Shown piece after piece: positions 1 through 9,265 of a DNA stretch of 64,000 nucleotides. The stretch lies in the NCBI GenBank assembly GCA_040506775.1, contig JBEVWC010000004.1:68959-132958 (forward strand), in the 5' to 3' direction. The stretch comes from Thiodiazotropha sp040506775 (GTDB lineage Bacteria; Pseudomonadota; Gammaproteobacteria; Chromatiales; Chromatiaceae). How positions within the stretch are numbered: the stretch's first letter is position 1; every line of letters begins with the position of its first letter. The notes beneath the pieces are model-generated. The model was not told the DNA's origin. It did not search any database and saw only the letters and a program-made list of their open reading frames with translations. The position numbers and the translations under genes are program-made.

Positions 1-42
1 TGCCAGCAAAAAACCACCTGCAGCCGGTCATCCGGCTTCCTG

Positions 43-1308
43 CTACCTGACATGGTGCAGGACCTGTCCTAACATTTCAGGAGTTACCAGTACGATACCC
101 GTTTCCGTGACATAGAAGCGCTCGGCATCCGCCTGGGGATCGATGCCGATCTGGGTCCCTTCCGGTATGTCACAGCCCCGGTCTATCACCGCCTTGACGA
201 TTTTGCAGTTGCGCCCGATGTTCACGTCGGGCAGTACAACGGTCTGATCAACCGACGAGTAGGAGTTGACCCGCACATTGGAGAACAACAGGGAGTTGGT
301 GACTTTGGCGCCGGAAATCACACACCCGCCAGAGACCATGGAATCGACCGCCATACCACGACGTTCATCATCGTCGAAGACGAATTTTGCCGGAGGCAGT
401 TGCTCCTGATAGGTCCAGATCGGCCAGGTGCGATCGTAAAGGTTGAGCGGCGGGGTGACGCCGATCAGTTCCAGATTGGCGGTCCAGAACGCATCAATGG
501 TTCCCACATCACGCCAGTAGGCCTGTTTGCCGCTGCTGGAATCCCGGAAGGGGTAAGCCAGAACCCGGTATCTTTCAATCACCCTGGGAATGATGTCCTT
601 GCCGAAATCATGCGAGGAATTCGGGGTGTCCGCGTCCTTGATCAATTGCTCGAAGAGGAATTTCCGGTTGAAGACGTAGATACCCATGGACGCCAGCGCC
701 AGGTTGTCCTGCCCGGGCATGGGTTTGGGATTACTGGGTTTTTCCTGGAACTCACTGATCCAGTTGTCCTCATCCACGGTCATTACGCCAAACTCCTTGG
801 CGCTCTCCAGATCCACCGTGAGACAGCCCACGGTCATGTCCGCGCCGGATTCCACATGCTCAGCGATCATGGTGCCGTAATCCATTTTGTAGATGTGGTC
901 ACCCGCCAGGATCAGCACGTAATCGGGATCATGACTGCGCAGAATGTCCAGGTTCTGGTACACCGCATCGGCAGTACCCTCGTACCAGCTGCTTTCGATC
1001 CGCTGCTGTGCTGGAAGCAATTCGACGAATTCACCGAACTCGCCACGCAGAAACCCCCAACCTCGCTGAATGTGCAGCAACAGGGAATGGGCTTTGTATT
1101 GGGTCAGCACCCCTACCCGGCGGATGCCGGAATTGATGCAGTTGGAAAGCGGAAAGTCCACAATGCGGAACTTACCGCCAAATGGCACCGCAGGCTTGGA
1201 TCGCCATTTCGTCAGGTGCTTGAGCCTGGAACCGCGTCCTCCCGCCAGGATCAGTGCAAGGGTATTTCGTGTCAACCGGCTGACGAAACGCAGGCTCTGG
1301 TCTGTCAT
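43..1308 (-). CDS. glgC: Glucose-1-phosphate adenylyltransferase
   Basis: Makes ADP-glucose from glucose-1-phosphate and ATP, the committed step of bacterial glycogen synthesis, in the cytoplasm. The N-terminus carries the nucleotidyltransferase signature LALILAGGRGSRL and the GlgC-typical WRSKPAVPFGGKFRIVDFPL; the C-terminal third is a left-handed beta-helix (SGGCVISGAKV...NIGRNCKIVKAVID). I start at the ATG at 1308 (protein MTDQSLRF, 421 aa) because GGAGG lies 8 nt upstream; an ATG five codons earlier overlaps that Shine-Dalgarno. It is divergent from glgB and opens a glycogen cluster. Likely allosterically controlled like other GlgC enzymes (family knowledge). Confidence 0.96.
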   Translation of the reverse strand: MTDQSLRFVSRLTRNTLALILAGGRGSRLKHLTKWRSKPAVPFGGKFRIVDFPLSNCINSGIRRVGVLTQYKAHSLLLHIQRGWGFLRGEFGEFVELLPAQQRIESSWYEGTADAVYQNLDILRSHDPDYVLILAGDHIYKMDYGTMIAEHVESGADMTVGCLTVDLESAKEFGVMTVDEDNWISEFQEKPSNPKPMPGQDNLALASMGIYVFNRKFLFEQLIKDADTPNSSHDFGKDIIPRVIERYRVLAYPFRDSSSGKQAYWRDVGTIDAFWTANLELIGVTPPLNLYDRTWPIWTYQEQLPPAKFVFDDDERRGMAVDSMVSGGCVISGAKVTNSLLFSNVRVNSYSSVDQTVVLPDVNIGRNCKIVKAVIDRGCDIPEGTQIGIDPQADAERFYVTETGIVLVTPEMLGQVLHHVR

Positions 1309-1669
1309 TGAGCATACCTCCATGACCTAGTGGCCACAAATCTCTTCGTTATTTAGGTATTGCACGATGGGCTTCAGCAACCCGTGGGATCACTTTGAGC
1401 CAACATCGGTCGAGCGGTCCTCGGTGGCCGACATCAGATCGGTGTACGCGACGCCACTCAATTTCGGTGCCCGATCCTGTCTGAAACCGTACAGAGTCTG
1501 CCCTCCCCGCCGTAGCCAGGGCACACAGACCGCGTCTTCCCTGGCGTTCGACTCGCATCTGCCCGCAGGTGACGTACTGGTATCCTCAAACAACATGAGA
1601 CACTACACTAGCTATGGTAACATCATGTCCCCTTTGAGGCGTACCATAAAGAAGTAGGTTTTCTCTATT
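1309..1669. other. Intergenic region between divergent glgC and glgB
   Basis: About 360 nt without a convincing gene. Short open frames on both strands have no family resemblance and overlap each other. The segment should hold the two divergent promoters of glgC and glgB. I see no clear -35/-10 pair and no repeat element. Confidence 0.5.
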
Positions 1670-3856
1670 ATGACAGTCCGCAAGACAGACAAAATTTCCG
1701 ACGCCATGCAACGCATCATCGATGCCCGGCATCATGACCCGTTTGAGGTGCTTGGCAGGCACATTCGGGGCGATATCTGTCAGATATGCGTGTTTCTGCC
1801 AGATGCCGAAAAGCTGATGCTGGCCGAAAGCCAGACCGAGATTCCCCGTGTGGCCGGAACCGATTTTTTCCAGCTGGAAGCCCCCGCAGAACAGATCCCC
1901 GAGCGCTATCTGCTCGAATGGACGGACAAATTCGGACATGTGCATCAGCAACATGACCCCTATACATTTCCAGCCCAGTTACCCGAATTCGACCTGCACC
2001 TGTTCAGTGAGGGCAGGCATCGCCACGCCTACCGCTTTTTTGGCGCCCATGCGCATTCGGTGGACGGAGTCGAGGGTGTGCTGTTCGCACTCTGGGCACC
2101 CAATGCCGGACGAGTGTCGGTGGTGGGGAATTTCAATCAGTGGGATGGTCGGGTCAACCCGATGCGCAGCCGGGGCGGTACCGGGGTCTGGGAGTTATTC
2201 ATTCCCGATCTCAAGATCGGCAGTTTCTACAAGTTTGAAATCCGCACCCAATCCGGGGATATCTCACTGCGTTCGGACCCCTACGGCAATTATTTTCAAA
2301 GACGCCCTGAAACCGCGTCGGTGGTGCTCTCGGAATCGACCTATGAATGGCGCGACGAGACCTGGCTGAGTGCCCGAACCAAAGCCAACTGGCAACAGCA
2401 ACCCATGTCGGTCTATGAGATTCACCTGGGATCCTGGCGACGGGATAATCAGGGGGAGTTTCTCAATTACCGGGAACTGGCTCATCAGCTGTGTGAGCAT
2501 GTGCTGAAACTGGGATTCACCCATATCGAATTGCTGCCGATCACCGAACATCCCTTTGATGGCTCCTGGGGTTATCAGACCACCGGCTATTTTGCCCCGA
2601 CCAGTCGCTACGGCGAACCGGACGACTTTCGCTATTTTGTCGATCATATGCACCAGCATGGCATTGGCGTGCTGCTCGACTGGGTGCCGGCGCATTTCCC
2701 CAAGGATCGCCACGCACTGGCCCAGTTCGACGGAACGGCGCTGTATGAACATGCCGACCCACGCAAAGGCGAGCACCGGGACTGGGGTACACTGATCTTC
2801 AATTTTGGTCGAAATGAAGTCCGTAACTTTCTGATTTCCAGCGCTATTTATTGGCTCGAAGAGTTTCATATCGATGGCCTGCGAGTCGATGCGGTCGCCT
2901 CGATGCTGTACCTCGACTACTCCCGGGAACCCGGTGACTGGGTACCCAACCAGTACGGTGGCCGGGAGAACCTGGAGGCAGTGGATTTCCTCAGGGAACT
3001 CAACAGCGTGACCCACGACCTGCATCCGGGCACCCTGATGGTTGCCGAAGAGTCCACCGCCTGGCCGCAGGTATCACGTCCGACCTGGCTGGGGGGATTG
3101 GGCTTCAGCATGAAGTGGAATATGGGTTGGATGCACGACACCCTCTCCTACATGTCCCAGGATCCGATCTATCGCCATTACCATCACGACCTGCTGACCT
3201 TCGGTCTGCTCTACGCCTTCACTGAAAACTTCGTCCTGCCCTTCTCCCATGACGAGGTGGTGCACGGCAAGGGGTCGATGCTGGACAAGATGCCGGGTGA
3301 CGACTGGCAGCGTTTCGCCAACCTGCGTCTGCTCTATACCTACACATTCACCTATCCGGGTAAAAAACTGCTCTTCATGGGCTGCGAGTTCGCCCAGGGA
3401 AGGGAATGGAACGACGCGGAACAGCTGGAATGGTACCTGCAGGATTACCCCCATCATGGTGGCATCACCACCCTGATAACCGACCTCAACCGGGTCTACA
3501 AGGAGCAACCGCCACTGCATGAGGTCGACTTTGAGTACACCGGGTTTGAATGGATCGATTGTCATGACACTTCCCAGTCGATCCTGAGTTACCTGCGCAA
3601 AGACCGCCAGGGCAATGAACTGCTGGTGGTATTGAATTTCACCCCGGTTCCCCGCGACGGTTACCGCATCGGCGTCAATATTCCCGGTGTCTATCAAGAG
3701 ATCATGAATTCTGACTCGGAATTCTATGGCGGCAGCAATATGGGTAACGGCAAACCCCTGGTGAGCGAGCCGATTTCCTGGATGGGACGTGACCAGTCGA
3801 TCGAACTGACCCTCCCCCCTCTGGGCGCGATTCTGCTGCAGCGGATATCCGATTGA
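1670..3856 (+). CDS. glgB: 1,4-alpha-glucan branching enzyme
   Basis: Cuts alpha-1,4 glucan chains and rejoins them through alpha-1,6 bonds to branch glycogen. 728 aa, the usual length. Order of domains: N-terminal CBM48 modules (around FALWAPNAGRVSVVGNFNQW, residues ~140-160), a GH13 (beta/alpha)8 barrel and a C-terminal beta domain. GH13 regions are visible: DWVPAHFPKD, DGLRVDAVASMLYLDY (nucleophile Asp), VAEESTAWP (acid/base Glu) and LPFSHDEVVHGKGS. It is the forward gene of the divergent glgC/glgB pair. A CCCTGACC/GGTCAGGG hairpin follows the stop codon at 3863-3884 but has no T-tract. Confidence 0.97.
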   Translation: MTVRKTDKISDAMQRIIDARHHDPFEVLGRHIRGDICQICVFLPDAEKLMLAESQTEIPRVAGTDFFQLEAPAEQIPERYLLEWTDKFGHVHQQHDPYTFPAQLPEFDLHLFSEGRHRHAYRFFGAHAHSVDGVEGVLFALWAPNAGRVSVVGNFNQWDGRVNPMRSRGGTGVWELFIPDLKIGSFYKFEIRTQSGDISLRSDPYGNYFQRRPETASVVLSESTYEWRDETWLSARTKANWQQQPMSVYEIHLGSWRRDNQGEFLNYRELAHQLCEHVLKLGFTHIELLPITEHPFDGSWGYQTTGYFAPTSRYGEPDDFRYFVDHMHQHGIGVLLDWVPAHFPKDRHALAQFDGTALYEHADPRKGEHRDWGTLIFNFGRNEVRNFLISSAIYWLEEFHIDGLRVDAVASMLYLDYSREPGDWVPNQYGGRENLEAVDFLRELNSVTHDLHPGTLMVAEESTAWPQVSRPTWLGGLGFSMKWNMGWMHDTLSYMSQDPIYRHYHHDLLTFGLLYAFTENFVLPFSHDEVVHGKGSMLDKMPGDDWQRFANLRLLYTYTFTYPGKKLLFMGCEFAQGREWNDAEQLEWYLQDYPHHGGITTLITDLNRVYKEQPPLHEVDFEYTGFEWIDCHDTSQSILSYLRKDRQGNELLVVLNFTPVPRDGYRIGVNIPGVYQEIMNSDSEFYGGSNMGNGKPLVSEPISWMGRDQSIELTLPPLGAILLQRISD

Positions 3857-3936
3857 CTCAATCCCTGACCCATGGCGGTCAGGGGTGAACAGTTTGATCG
3901 GTCAAGTTTCAGGATTCATTTTGACGTATTAATCGC

Positions 3937-4047
3937 CTCGTTCCCACGCTCTGCGTGGGAATGCAGACCCAGGCTTATGCACACACATCGAACCGGGGCA
4001 ATACCAGAGGGTTCCGGTATACGTTCCCAGGCAGTGCGTGGATCGAG
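3937..4047. repeat. Paired palindromic repeat (REPIN-like), family A
   Basis: A 111-nt element. Its left arm is the palindrome CGTTCCCACGC-TCT-GCGTGGGAATG and its right arm is a decayed inverted copy at 4014-4047. The middle is alignable with the element at 16676-16786, including a shared GGTTCCGGTAT stretch just before the right arm, so the whole unit and not just its arms was copied. It lies between the convergent glgB and pgi genes. The rest of this 320-nt gap holds nothing I recognise. Confidence 0.85.
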
Positions 4048-4177
4048 ACTCAAATAATCGGCTTCCGCTCGGTATTGAGCCAGCAAAGCTGTCGGCAAGA
4101 GCATTAAATTGCCACTAGGCCACTCTGATGTTTACTGGCTGGGATCTGGAGCAAGAATCCGCCGTATGATTTGGCGG

Positions 4178-5830
4178 TTAACCGGACTTTGCCCGGTGGC
4201 GATGAAAATAGCTGATCATGCCCTGGGTCGAACTGTCGTGCGGAGAACTTGTCTGTTCGTCCATCAACTCCGGCAAGATCACTCCGGCCAACTGCTTGCC
4301 CAGTTCCACACCCCACTGATCGAATGAATTGACCCGCCAGATCACCCCCTGAACGAAGATTTTGTGTTCATAGAGGGCAATCAGGGAGCCCAGCCGGGAC
4401 GGGGTGATCTTGTCGATCAGCAGCGTGTTGCTGGGGCGGTTACCGGGAAAGATGCGGTGTGGCAGCAGATCAACGATCTTCTCCGGATCCATTCCCGCCT
4501 GTTCCATCTCCTCCCTGACCTCGGTGCGGGTCTTTCCCTTCATCAGGGCTTCACTCTGAGCCAGGCAGTTGGCGAACAGTTTCTGATGGTGATCAGCGGT
4601 TTCATTGTGGCTGTTCACGGGCATGATGAAATCGCAGGGTATCAGGTGGGTTCCCTGATGGATCAACTGGTAGAAGGCATGTTGACCGTCGGTACCCGCC
4701 GCTCCCCAGATGATGGGACCGGTGTTGTACTCCACCGGACGCCCCAGGCGGGTGACCCGCTTGCCGTTACTCTCCATATCCGCCTGTTGCAGATAGGCCG
4801 GCAGGTATTGCAGATACTGATCATAGGGCAGGATAGCTTCGCTGTGTGCATCGGCAAAATTCACATACCAGATGCCCAGCAAGGCCATGATCACCGGCAT
4901 GTTCTGAGACAGATCCGCATGCAGGAAATGCTGATCCATCTCGTGGGCCCCCTCCAGCATTTCCAGAAACCCGGGCATGCCGATGGCCAGGGCGATGGGC
5001 AGACCAATCGCGGACCACAGAGAGTAGCGTCCACCGACCCAATCCCAGAATTCAAACATGTTCTCCACATCGATGCCGAAGGCTGAAACCTGCTCCGCAT
5101 TGGTTGAAACCGCAACGAAATGACGCGCCACAGCCGCATCGTCTTTGAGACTGTTCAGCAGCCAGTCCCGGGCCGTGTGGGCATTGGTCAGGGTTTCCTG
5201 GGTAGTGAAAGTCTTGGAGGCCACCACGAACAGGGTGGTTTCGGGATTCAGGGGTTTCACCGTCTCATGAATGTGCGTGGCATCCACGTTGGAGACGAAA
5301 TGCATCCGCAGGCCGGGACTCTGATAGGGCTTGAGCGCCTCACAGACCATCAGTGGTCCCAGGTTTGAACCGCCGATGCCGATGTTGACCACATCGGTAA
5401 TCGGCTTGCCGGTGAAACCGCGCCACTCCCCGGAACGCACCGACTCAGTGAACCGGCCCATCTTGTCCAGCACTGCATTGACCGCAGGCATGACATCCTC
5501 ACCATCGAACCAGATGGGCTGATTGCTGCGGTTTCTCAGTGCCACATGCAGGACCGCACGGTTCTCCGTGATGTTGATCCGTTCACCGGAGAACATGCGA
5601 CGTCGCCAGCCATCCAGGTCAACCGACTGGGCCAGCGCGAGGAGAAGATTCAAGCTGCGGCCGGTCACCCGGTTCTTCGAATAATCCAGCAGAATACCGC
5701 ACTGTCTGAGAGACATCTGCTCGGAACGCTCAGGGGACTGCTGAAAGAGATCGCGCATCTGTAACGGCTCGATTTCAGTCCAATGCTGCTCGAGCGCGTG
5801 CCATTCATCCGTCTGGTTTATTTCTATCAT
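4178..5830 (-). CDS. pgi: Glucose-6-phosphate isomerase
   Basis: Interconverts glucose-6-phosphate and fructose-6-phosphate, linking glycolysis/gluconeogenesis to the glycogen genes around it. 550 aa, normal for the bacterial enzyme. Visible signatures: GIGGSNLGP (phosphate binding), VASKTFTTQETLTN, the catalytic region VGGRYSLWSAIGLP and the C-terminal family signature around FDQWGVELGKQLAGVILPEL. It is transcribed towards glgB and is divergent from glgA. Placement of pgi inside a glg cluster suggests co-ordinated storage-carbon flux (inference). Confidence 0.97.
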   Translation of the reverse strand: MIEINQTDEWHALEQHWTEIEPLQMRDLFQQSPERSEQMSLRQCGILLDYSKNRVTGRSLNLLLALAQSVDLDGWRRRMFSGERINITENRAVLHVALRNRSNQPIWFDGEDVMPAVNAVLDKMGRFTESVRSGEWRGFTGKPITDVVNIGIGGSNLGPLMVCEALKPYQSPGLRMHFVSNVDATHIHETVKPLNPETTLFVVASKTFTTQETLTNAHTARDWLLNSLKDDAAVARHFVAVSTNAEQVSAFGIDVENMFEFWDWVGGRYSLWSAIGLPIALAIGMPGFLEMLEGAHEMDQHFLHADLSQNMPVIMALLGIWYVNFADAHSEAILPYDQYLQYLPAYLQQADMESNGKRVTRLGRPVEYNTGPIIWGAAGTDGQHAFYQLIHQGTHLIPCDFIMPVNSHNETADHHQKLFANCLAQSEALMKGKTRTEVREEMEQAGMDPEKIVDLLPHRIFPGNRPSNTLLIDKITPSRLGSLIALYEHKIFVQGVIWRVNSFDQWGVELGKQLAGVILPELMDEQTSSPHDSSTQGMISYFHRHRAKSG

Positions 5831-6143
5831 GATCGAGTGTTCTTTATTTTGTTTCTGGGATGTCTGGCATTCTGATCCGGACCCTTTCCCCGATTATTCC
5901 CGGCCGGTGAATTCTGCCGCAACGGGGGGATACTAAGAAGATCCCCGGCTCAGCACAAGTCTGCACGTCATTGTTCGCATATCTGTCTGACTGGAAGTGA
6001 ATCCCTTCCGCAAAGATGATTACAACATACTCATGTGAACCCTGACAAAGCCTGATTCCCGATCCATCTGCTCGGTTGCCAAATCAAAAGAAAACATGCT
6101 TAATTTGATGGCATAAACAGTCTGTTGGATTTGACCCAGCCTC
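5831..6143. other. Intergenic region between divergent pgi and glgA
   Basis: About 310 nt containing both 5' regions. I see no gene, repeat or clear promoter hexamers here. A short minus-strand frame at 6020-6367 runs antisense into glgA and has no family resemblance. Confidence 0.5.
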
Positions 6144-7604
6144 ATGAAGATCCTTTTCGCTACCAGTGAAGTAACCCCCCTTATCAAAACAGGTGGACTG
6201 GCCGATGTAGCCGGAGCCCTGCCCGTGGCACTCGGCCACATCGGCCAGGATTGCCGCCTGATCGTCCCTGGGTACCCCGATGTCATGGCCAAGGCGGACA
6301 ATCTCCAACCCGTCGCCCAGCTTACGCTGCCCGGCACCGCAGCGCCGGTGACCCTGCATTTCGGCACCAGTGGCCCTCACAAAATACCTCTGTACGTCGT
6401 CGATGCACCCAAGTTCTTCGATCGCCCGGGTAATCCCTACCTGACCCCCAAGGGATACAACTGGCCTGACAACGCGGATCGTTTCATGCTCTTCTGCCGG
6501 GCGGCGGCCGCCGTCTCGCTGGGCCAGGCCGGGCTCGACTGGAAGCCGGATGTGCTCCACGCCCACGATTGGCAGACCGGACTGATTGCCCCCCTGATGC
6601 TCAATGAACCGGATCGTCCCGCCACCCTGTTCACCATTCACAACCTGGCCTATCAGGGGATGTTCGACCATGCCACATTCCTGCGCCTTGGCCTGAATCC
6701 ATCACTGTGGAATCACCATGCACTGGAGTTTCACGGTCATCTGTCTTTCATCAAAGGCGGCATCGCCCTCTCGGACCGGGTCAACACGGTCAGTCCAACC
6801 TACGCCGAAGAGGTCAAAACCTCTGAATTCGGCTATGGACTCGAAGGCCTCCTGGTCCACCGGGAGCACCATTTCAGCGGCATTCTCAATGGCATCGACT
6901 ATCACGAATGGGATCCGCAGAATGACCCGCATCTGGAAGTGCCCTATTCCCAGGACAACTTCTCAGCCAAATACCAGAACAAACTGGCGTTGCAGAAGGC
7001 CTTTGGACTGCATGAAGATGAACACATCCAGCTGTTCGGCTATATCGGACGGCTGGTCGATCAGAAAGGCGTTGACCTGATTCTCCAGGTTCTGCCCGGG
7101 ATTATGGACTCAGGTGCTCAGGTGGTGATGTTGGGTTCAGGCGACCAGAGTTTGGAGAATGCCCTTGAGAAGATTCACAACCGGTACCACAGTCGGGTGG
7201 GTGTGCGCATTGGGTACGACGTGGCTTTATCGCATCGTATCGAGGCCAGCTGCGACTGCTTCCTGATGCCCTCCCGGTTCGAGCCCTGCGGCCTGAACCA
7301 GATGTACAGCCTCAGGTATGGCACAGTTCCCATCGTAAGACGGACCGGGGGGCTGGCAGACAGTGTGGTTGATGTGTCACCCACCACTTTGGCCAATGGC
7401 ACCGCTACAGGGTTTGTGTTTGACAACGCAGACGGTTCCAGCCTTTGGGGTGCGGTGGAGCACTCGATCAACTTCTATCGGCGGTCACGTACGGATTGGG
7501 AAATTCTCGCGCGCACCGGCATGCAGCAGGATCTGAGTTGGGAGGCCAGTGCCCAGCACTACCTGGAACTCTATCAGACCGCGATTGACGATCCCGGTAT
7601 CTAA
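6144..7604 (+). CDS. glgA: Glycogen (ADP-glucose) synthase
   Basis: Transfers glucose from ADP-glucose to the growing alpha-1,4 glucan (GT5 family). 486 aa, full length. The N-terminus MKILFATSEVTPLIKTGGLA contains the KTGGL ADP-glucose binding motif. The C-terminal GT-B half has PSRFEPCGLNQMYSLRYGT and RRTGGLADSV, the E-x7-E region of retaining glycosyltransferases. With glgC, glgB and pgi it makes an ADP-glucose-dependent glycogen route. No glgP or glgX is visible in the window. A decayed family A repeat starts directly at its stop codon. Confidence 0.97.
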   Translation: MKILFATSEVTPLIKTGGLADVAGALPVALGHIGQDCRLIVPGYPDVMAKADNLQPVAQLTLPGTAAPVTLHFGTSGPHKIPLYVVDAPKFFDRPGNPYLTPKGYNWPDNADRFMLFCRAAAAVSLGQAGLDWKPDVLHAHDWQTGLIAPLMLNEPDRPATLFTIHNLAYQGMFDHATFLRLGLNPSLWNHHALEFHGHLSFIKGGIALSDRVNTVSPTYAEEVKTSEFGYGLEGLLVHREHHFSGILNGIDYHEWDPQNDPHLEVPYSQDNFSAKYQNKLALQKAFGLHEDEHIQLFGYIGRLVDQKGVDLILQVLPGIMDSGAQVVMLGSGDQSLENALEKIHNRYHSRVGVRIGYDVALSHRIEASCDCFLMPSRFEPCGLNQMYSLRYGTVPIVRRTGGLADSVVDVSPTTLANGTATGFVFDNADGSSLWGAVEHSINFYRRSRTDWEILARTGMQQDLSWEASAQHYLELYQTAIDDPGI

Positions 7605-7696
7605 CCGGCTGTACGTGGGAAGGCAGTTTCCAGGTCTGTTCGGATCGGATCAGTGGATCCTGTCAGGGATGCGTTCCCACGCAGAGCGTGGGAACG
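7605..7696. repeat. Family A palindromic repeat, one arm decayed
   Basis: The right arm at 7669-7696 is an intact inverted family A palindrome (CGTTCCCACGC-AGA-GCGTGGGAACG). A weak left arm (GTACGTGGGAAGGCAG) begins within 6 nt of the glgA stop codon. The element fills the gap between convergent glgA and panD and may act as a bidirectional 3' hairpin. Confidence 0.7.
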
Positions 7697-7721
7697 GGAC
7701 TCAAAACACAGGTGGGCAGAC

Positions 7722-8102
7722 TCAGGCGGCCTGAACGGGAATCTTGTCTCCGGTCCTGAGGACCCGGTTTTCCTCATCCAGATAGACCAGATCGGGTTTG
7801 AAGGTTTTCATCTCGCTGGCATCCAGGCCCGCATAGGCGCAGATGATGATGCGATCGCCCGGCGCAGCCTTGTGCGCAGCGGCGCCATTCACGGAAATCA
7901 CCCGGGAGCCTGCCTCCGCTAGAATCGCATAGGTTGTGAAACGTTCACCATTGGTCACGTTGTAGATCTGTATCTGCTCATATTCATGGATACCGGCCAA
8001 CTTCATGAGATCGGCATCGATGGCACAGGAGCCCTCATAATCCAACTCGGAGTGAGTGACACAGGCTCTGTGTAGCTTGCACTTGAGTACTGTCAACTGC
8101 AT
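7722..8102 (-). CDS. panD: Aspartate 1-decarboxylase proenzyme
   Basis: Decarboxylates L-aspartate to beta-alanine for pantothenate synthesis. 126 aa, the full length of this pyruvoyl enzyme. The self-cleavage site Gly24-Ser25 is present (HSELDYEGSCAID); Ser25 becomes the pyruvoyl cofactor. Conserved NGERFTTYAI and NGAAAH follow. It lies downstream of panC on the same strand but about 300 nt away, so it may have its own promoter. Confidence 0.96.
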   Translation of the reverse strand: MQLTVLKCKLHRACVTHSELDYEGSCAIDADLMKLAGIHEYEQIQIYNVTNGERFTTYAILAEAGSRVISVNGAAAHKAAPGDRIIICAYAGLDASEMKTFKPDLVYLDEENRVLRTGDKIPVQAA

Positions 8103-8401
8103 GGATGTTATGACCTTTTACGATGAGTGTACCGATCCTGTCTTACCCGACCGGGGCCATGGCCCGGGAAGTCGTTTGGAAAGACCCGTTGCATGTCCGG
8201 GCGACCGTTGAGCAAACGCCACGCCGCCCAAAGCCCGGCCCCTTCCTCAGGGCACCCTGATAAGCCTGTACCTACGGGAACCTGGCCGACGGGCCGCTGC
8301 AATCCACAGACAATTCCAGACATGCATCTGTAATTATCCGCCATATTGCCGCGCCTATCAACGAAAAATGTTGCTGTGCAGCATTTTTATCCGAATTAGG
8401 T
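8103..8401. other. Non-coding gap between panC and panD
   Basis: About 300 nt. The small frames on either strand have biased, proline- or arginine-rich translations without family resemblance. No repeat family seen elsewhere in the window occurs here. I can assign no function. Confidence 0.4.
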
Positions 8402-9265
8402 TCAGGATGGGTTTACGGACAGGTTGTCGATCAACCGGGTCCTGCCCAGATAAGCCGCGGCCAGAATCACCAGATCCCGCACAGCCCCACTCGCCGGTGC
8501 CAGATCGACGCTACGACGGATGGTGAAGTAATCAGTGCGAAAACCCAGGTTGTCCAGGCGTTCACGGGCCACTTGCTCGAGCTTTTCATAATCCTTTTCA
8601 CCCGCTTGAATCGCCTGCGCAGTCGCCTGCAGCACCTGATAGAGATTCGGTGCAAGCGCCCGCTGCTGCGCATCCAGGTAGCCGTTGCGGGAACTTCTGG
8701 CCAGGCCATCTGACTCACGTACGGTGGCCATCCCCAGGATCTCTATGGGAAAGGCCAGGTCCGCCACCATCCGGCGTATCACCAGCAACTGCTGAAAGTC
8801 CTTCTCCCCGAACACCGCCAGATCCGGCTGCACCAGGTTGAACAGCTTGCAAACCACCGTGGCGACCCCGACAAAGTGTCCGGGACGGCTTGCACCGCAG
8901 AGGATATCCGAGATGCCCGGCACCTCCACGCGGGTCTGTTGCCCGTCACCCTCTGGGTAGATGGTTGCAACTACAGGCGAGAACAGCAGATCCGCGCCTG
9001 CGGAGATCAACTTTTCCCGATCCTGCTGGAATGTGCGGGGATAGGCCTCGTAGTCCTCCCCCACTCCGAACTGCATGGGATTGACGAAGATACTGACCAC
9101 ACAGCGGTCCGCGTGCCGAAGGCATTCGGCCACCAGATCCAGGTGTCCCTGGTGCAGGTTACCCATGGTGGGAACGAATCCCACCTTTTCCCCGGCGCTG
9201 CGCCAGGTTCGGATCCGTTGCCGAAGTTCCGGAATCGCGGAGACCGTGATCAACTCCGAATTCAT
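8402..9265 (-). CDS. panC: Pantothenate synthetase (pantoate--beta-alanine ligase)
   Basis: Joins pantoate and beta-alanine using ATP via a pantoyl-adenylate. 287 aa, typical. Visible motifs: VPTMGNLHQGHLDLV (HIGH-like nucleotide-binding), SIFVNPMQFG, FGEKDFQQL and the KMSKS-like region ESDGLARSSRN. Its ATG overlaps the panB stop by 4 nt (ATGA at 9262-9265), so panB and panC are translationally coupled. Confidence 0.97.
   Translation of the reverse strand: MNSELITVSAIPELRQRIRTWRSAGEKVGFVPTMGNLHQGHLDLVAECLRHADRCVVSIFVNPMQFGVGEDYEAYPRTFQQDREKLISAGADLLFSPVVATIYPEGDGQQTRVEVPGISDILCGASRPGHFVGVATVVCKLFNLVQPDLAVFGEKDFQQLLVIRRMVADLAFPIEILGMATVRESDGLARSSRNGYLDAQQRALAPNLYQVLQATAQAIQAGEKDYEKLEQVARERLDNLGFRTDYFTIRRSVDLAPASGAVRDLVILAAAYLGRTRLIDNLSVNPS

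Noticed and set aside
400..1311. Long open frame antisense to glgC, and many similar frames antisense to other genes (for example 2264-3025, 11193-12500, 39893-41287, 43057-44460)
   Set aside because: They lie opposite strongly supported genes, have no family resemblance and reflect the GC-rich codon pattern of the real strand.
3872..4104. Short open frames translating to peptides such as SFPRSAWE, RSHALRGN or HAERGNE
   Set aside because: They are translations of the family A palindrome in different frames and recur at every copy (also near 7.6, 16.7, 28.5, 35.0, 50.3, 58.4 and 63.7 kb). They are repeats and not genes.
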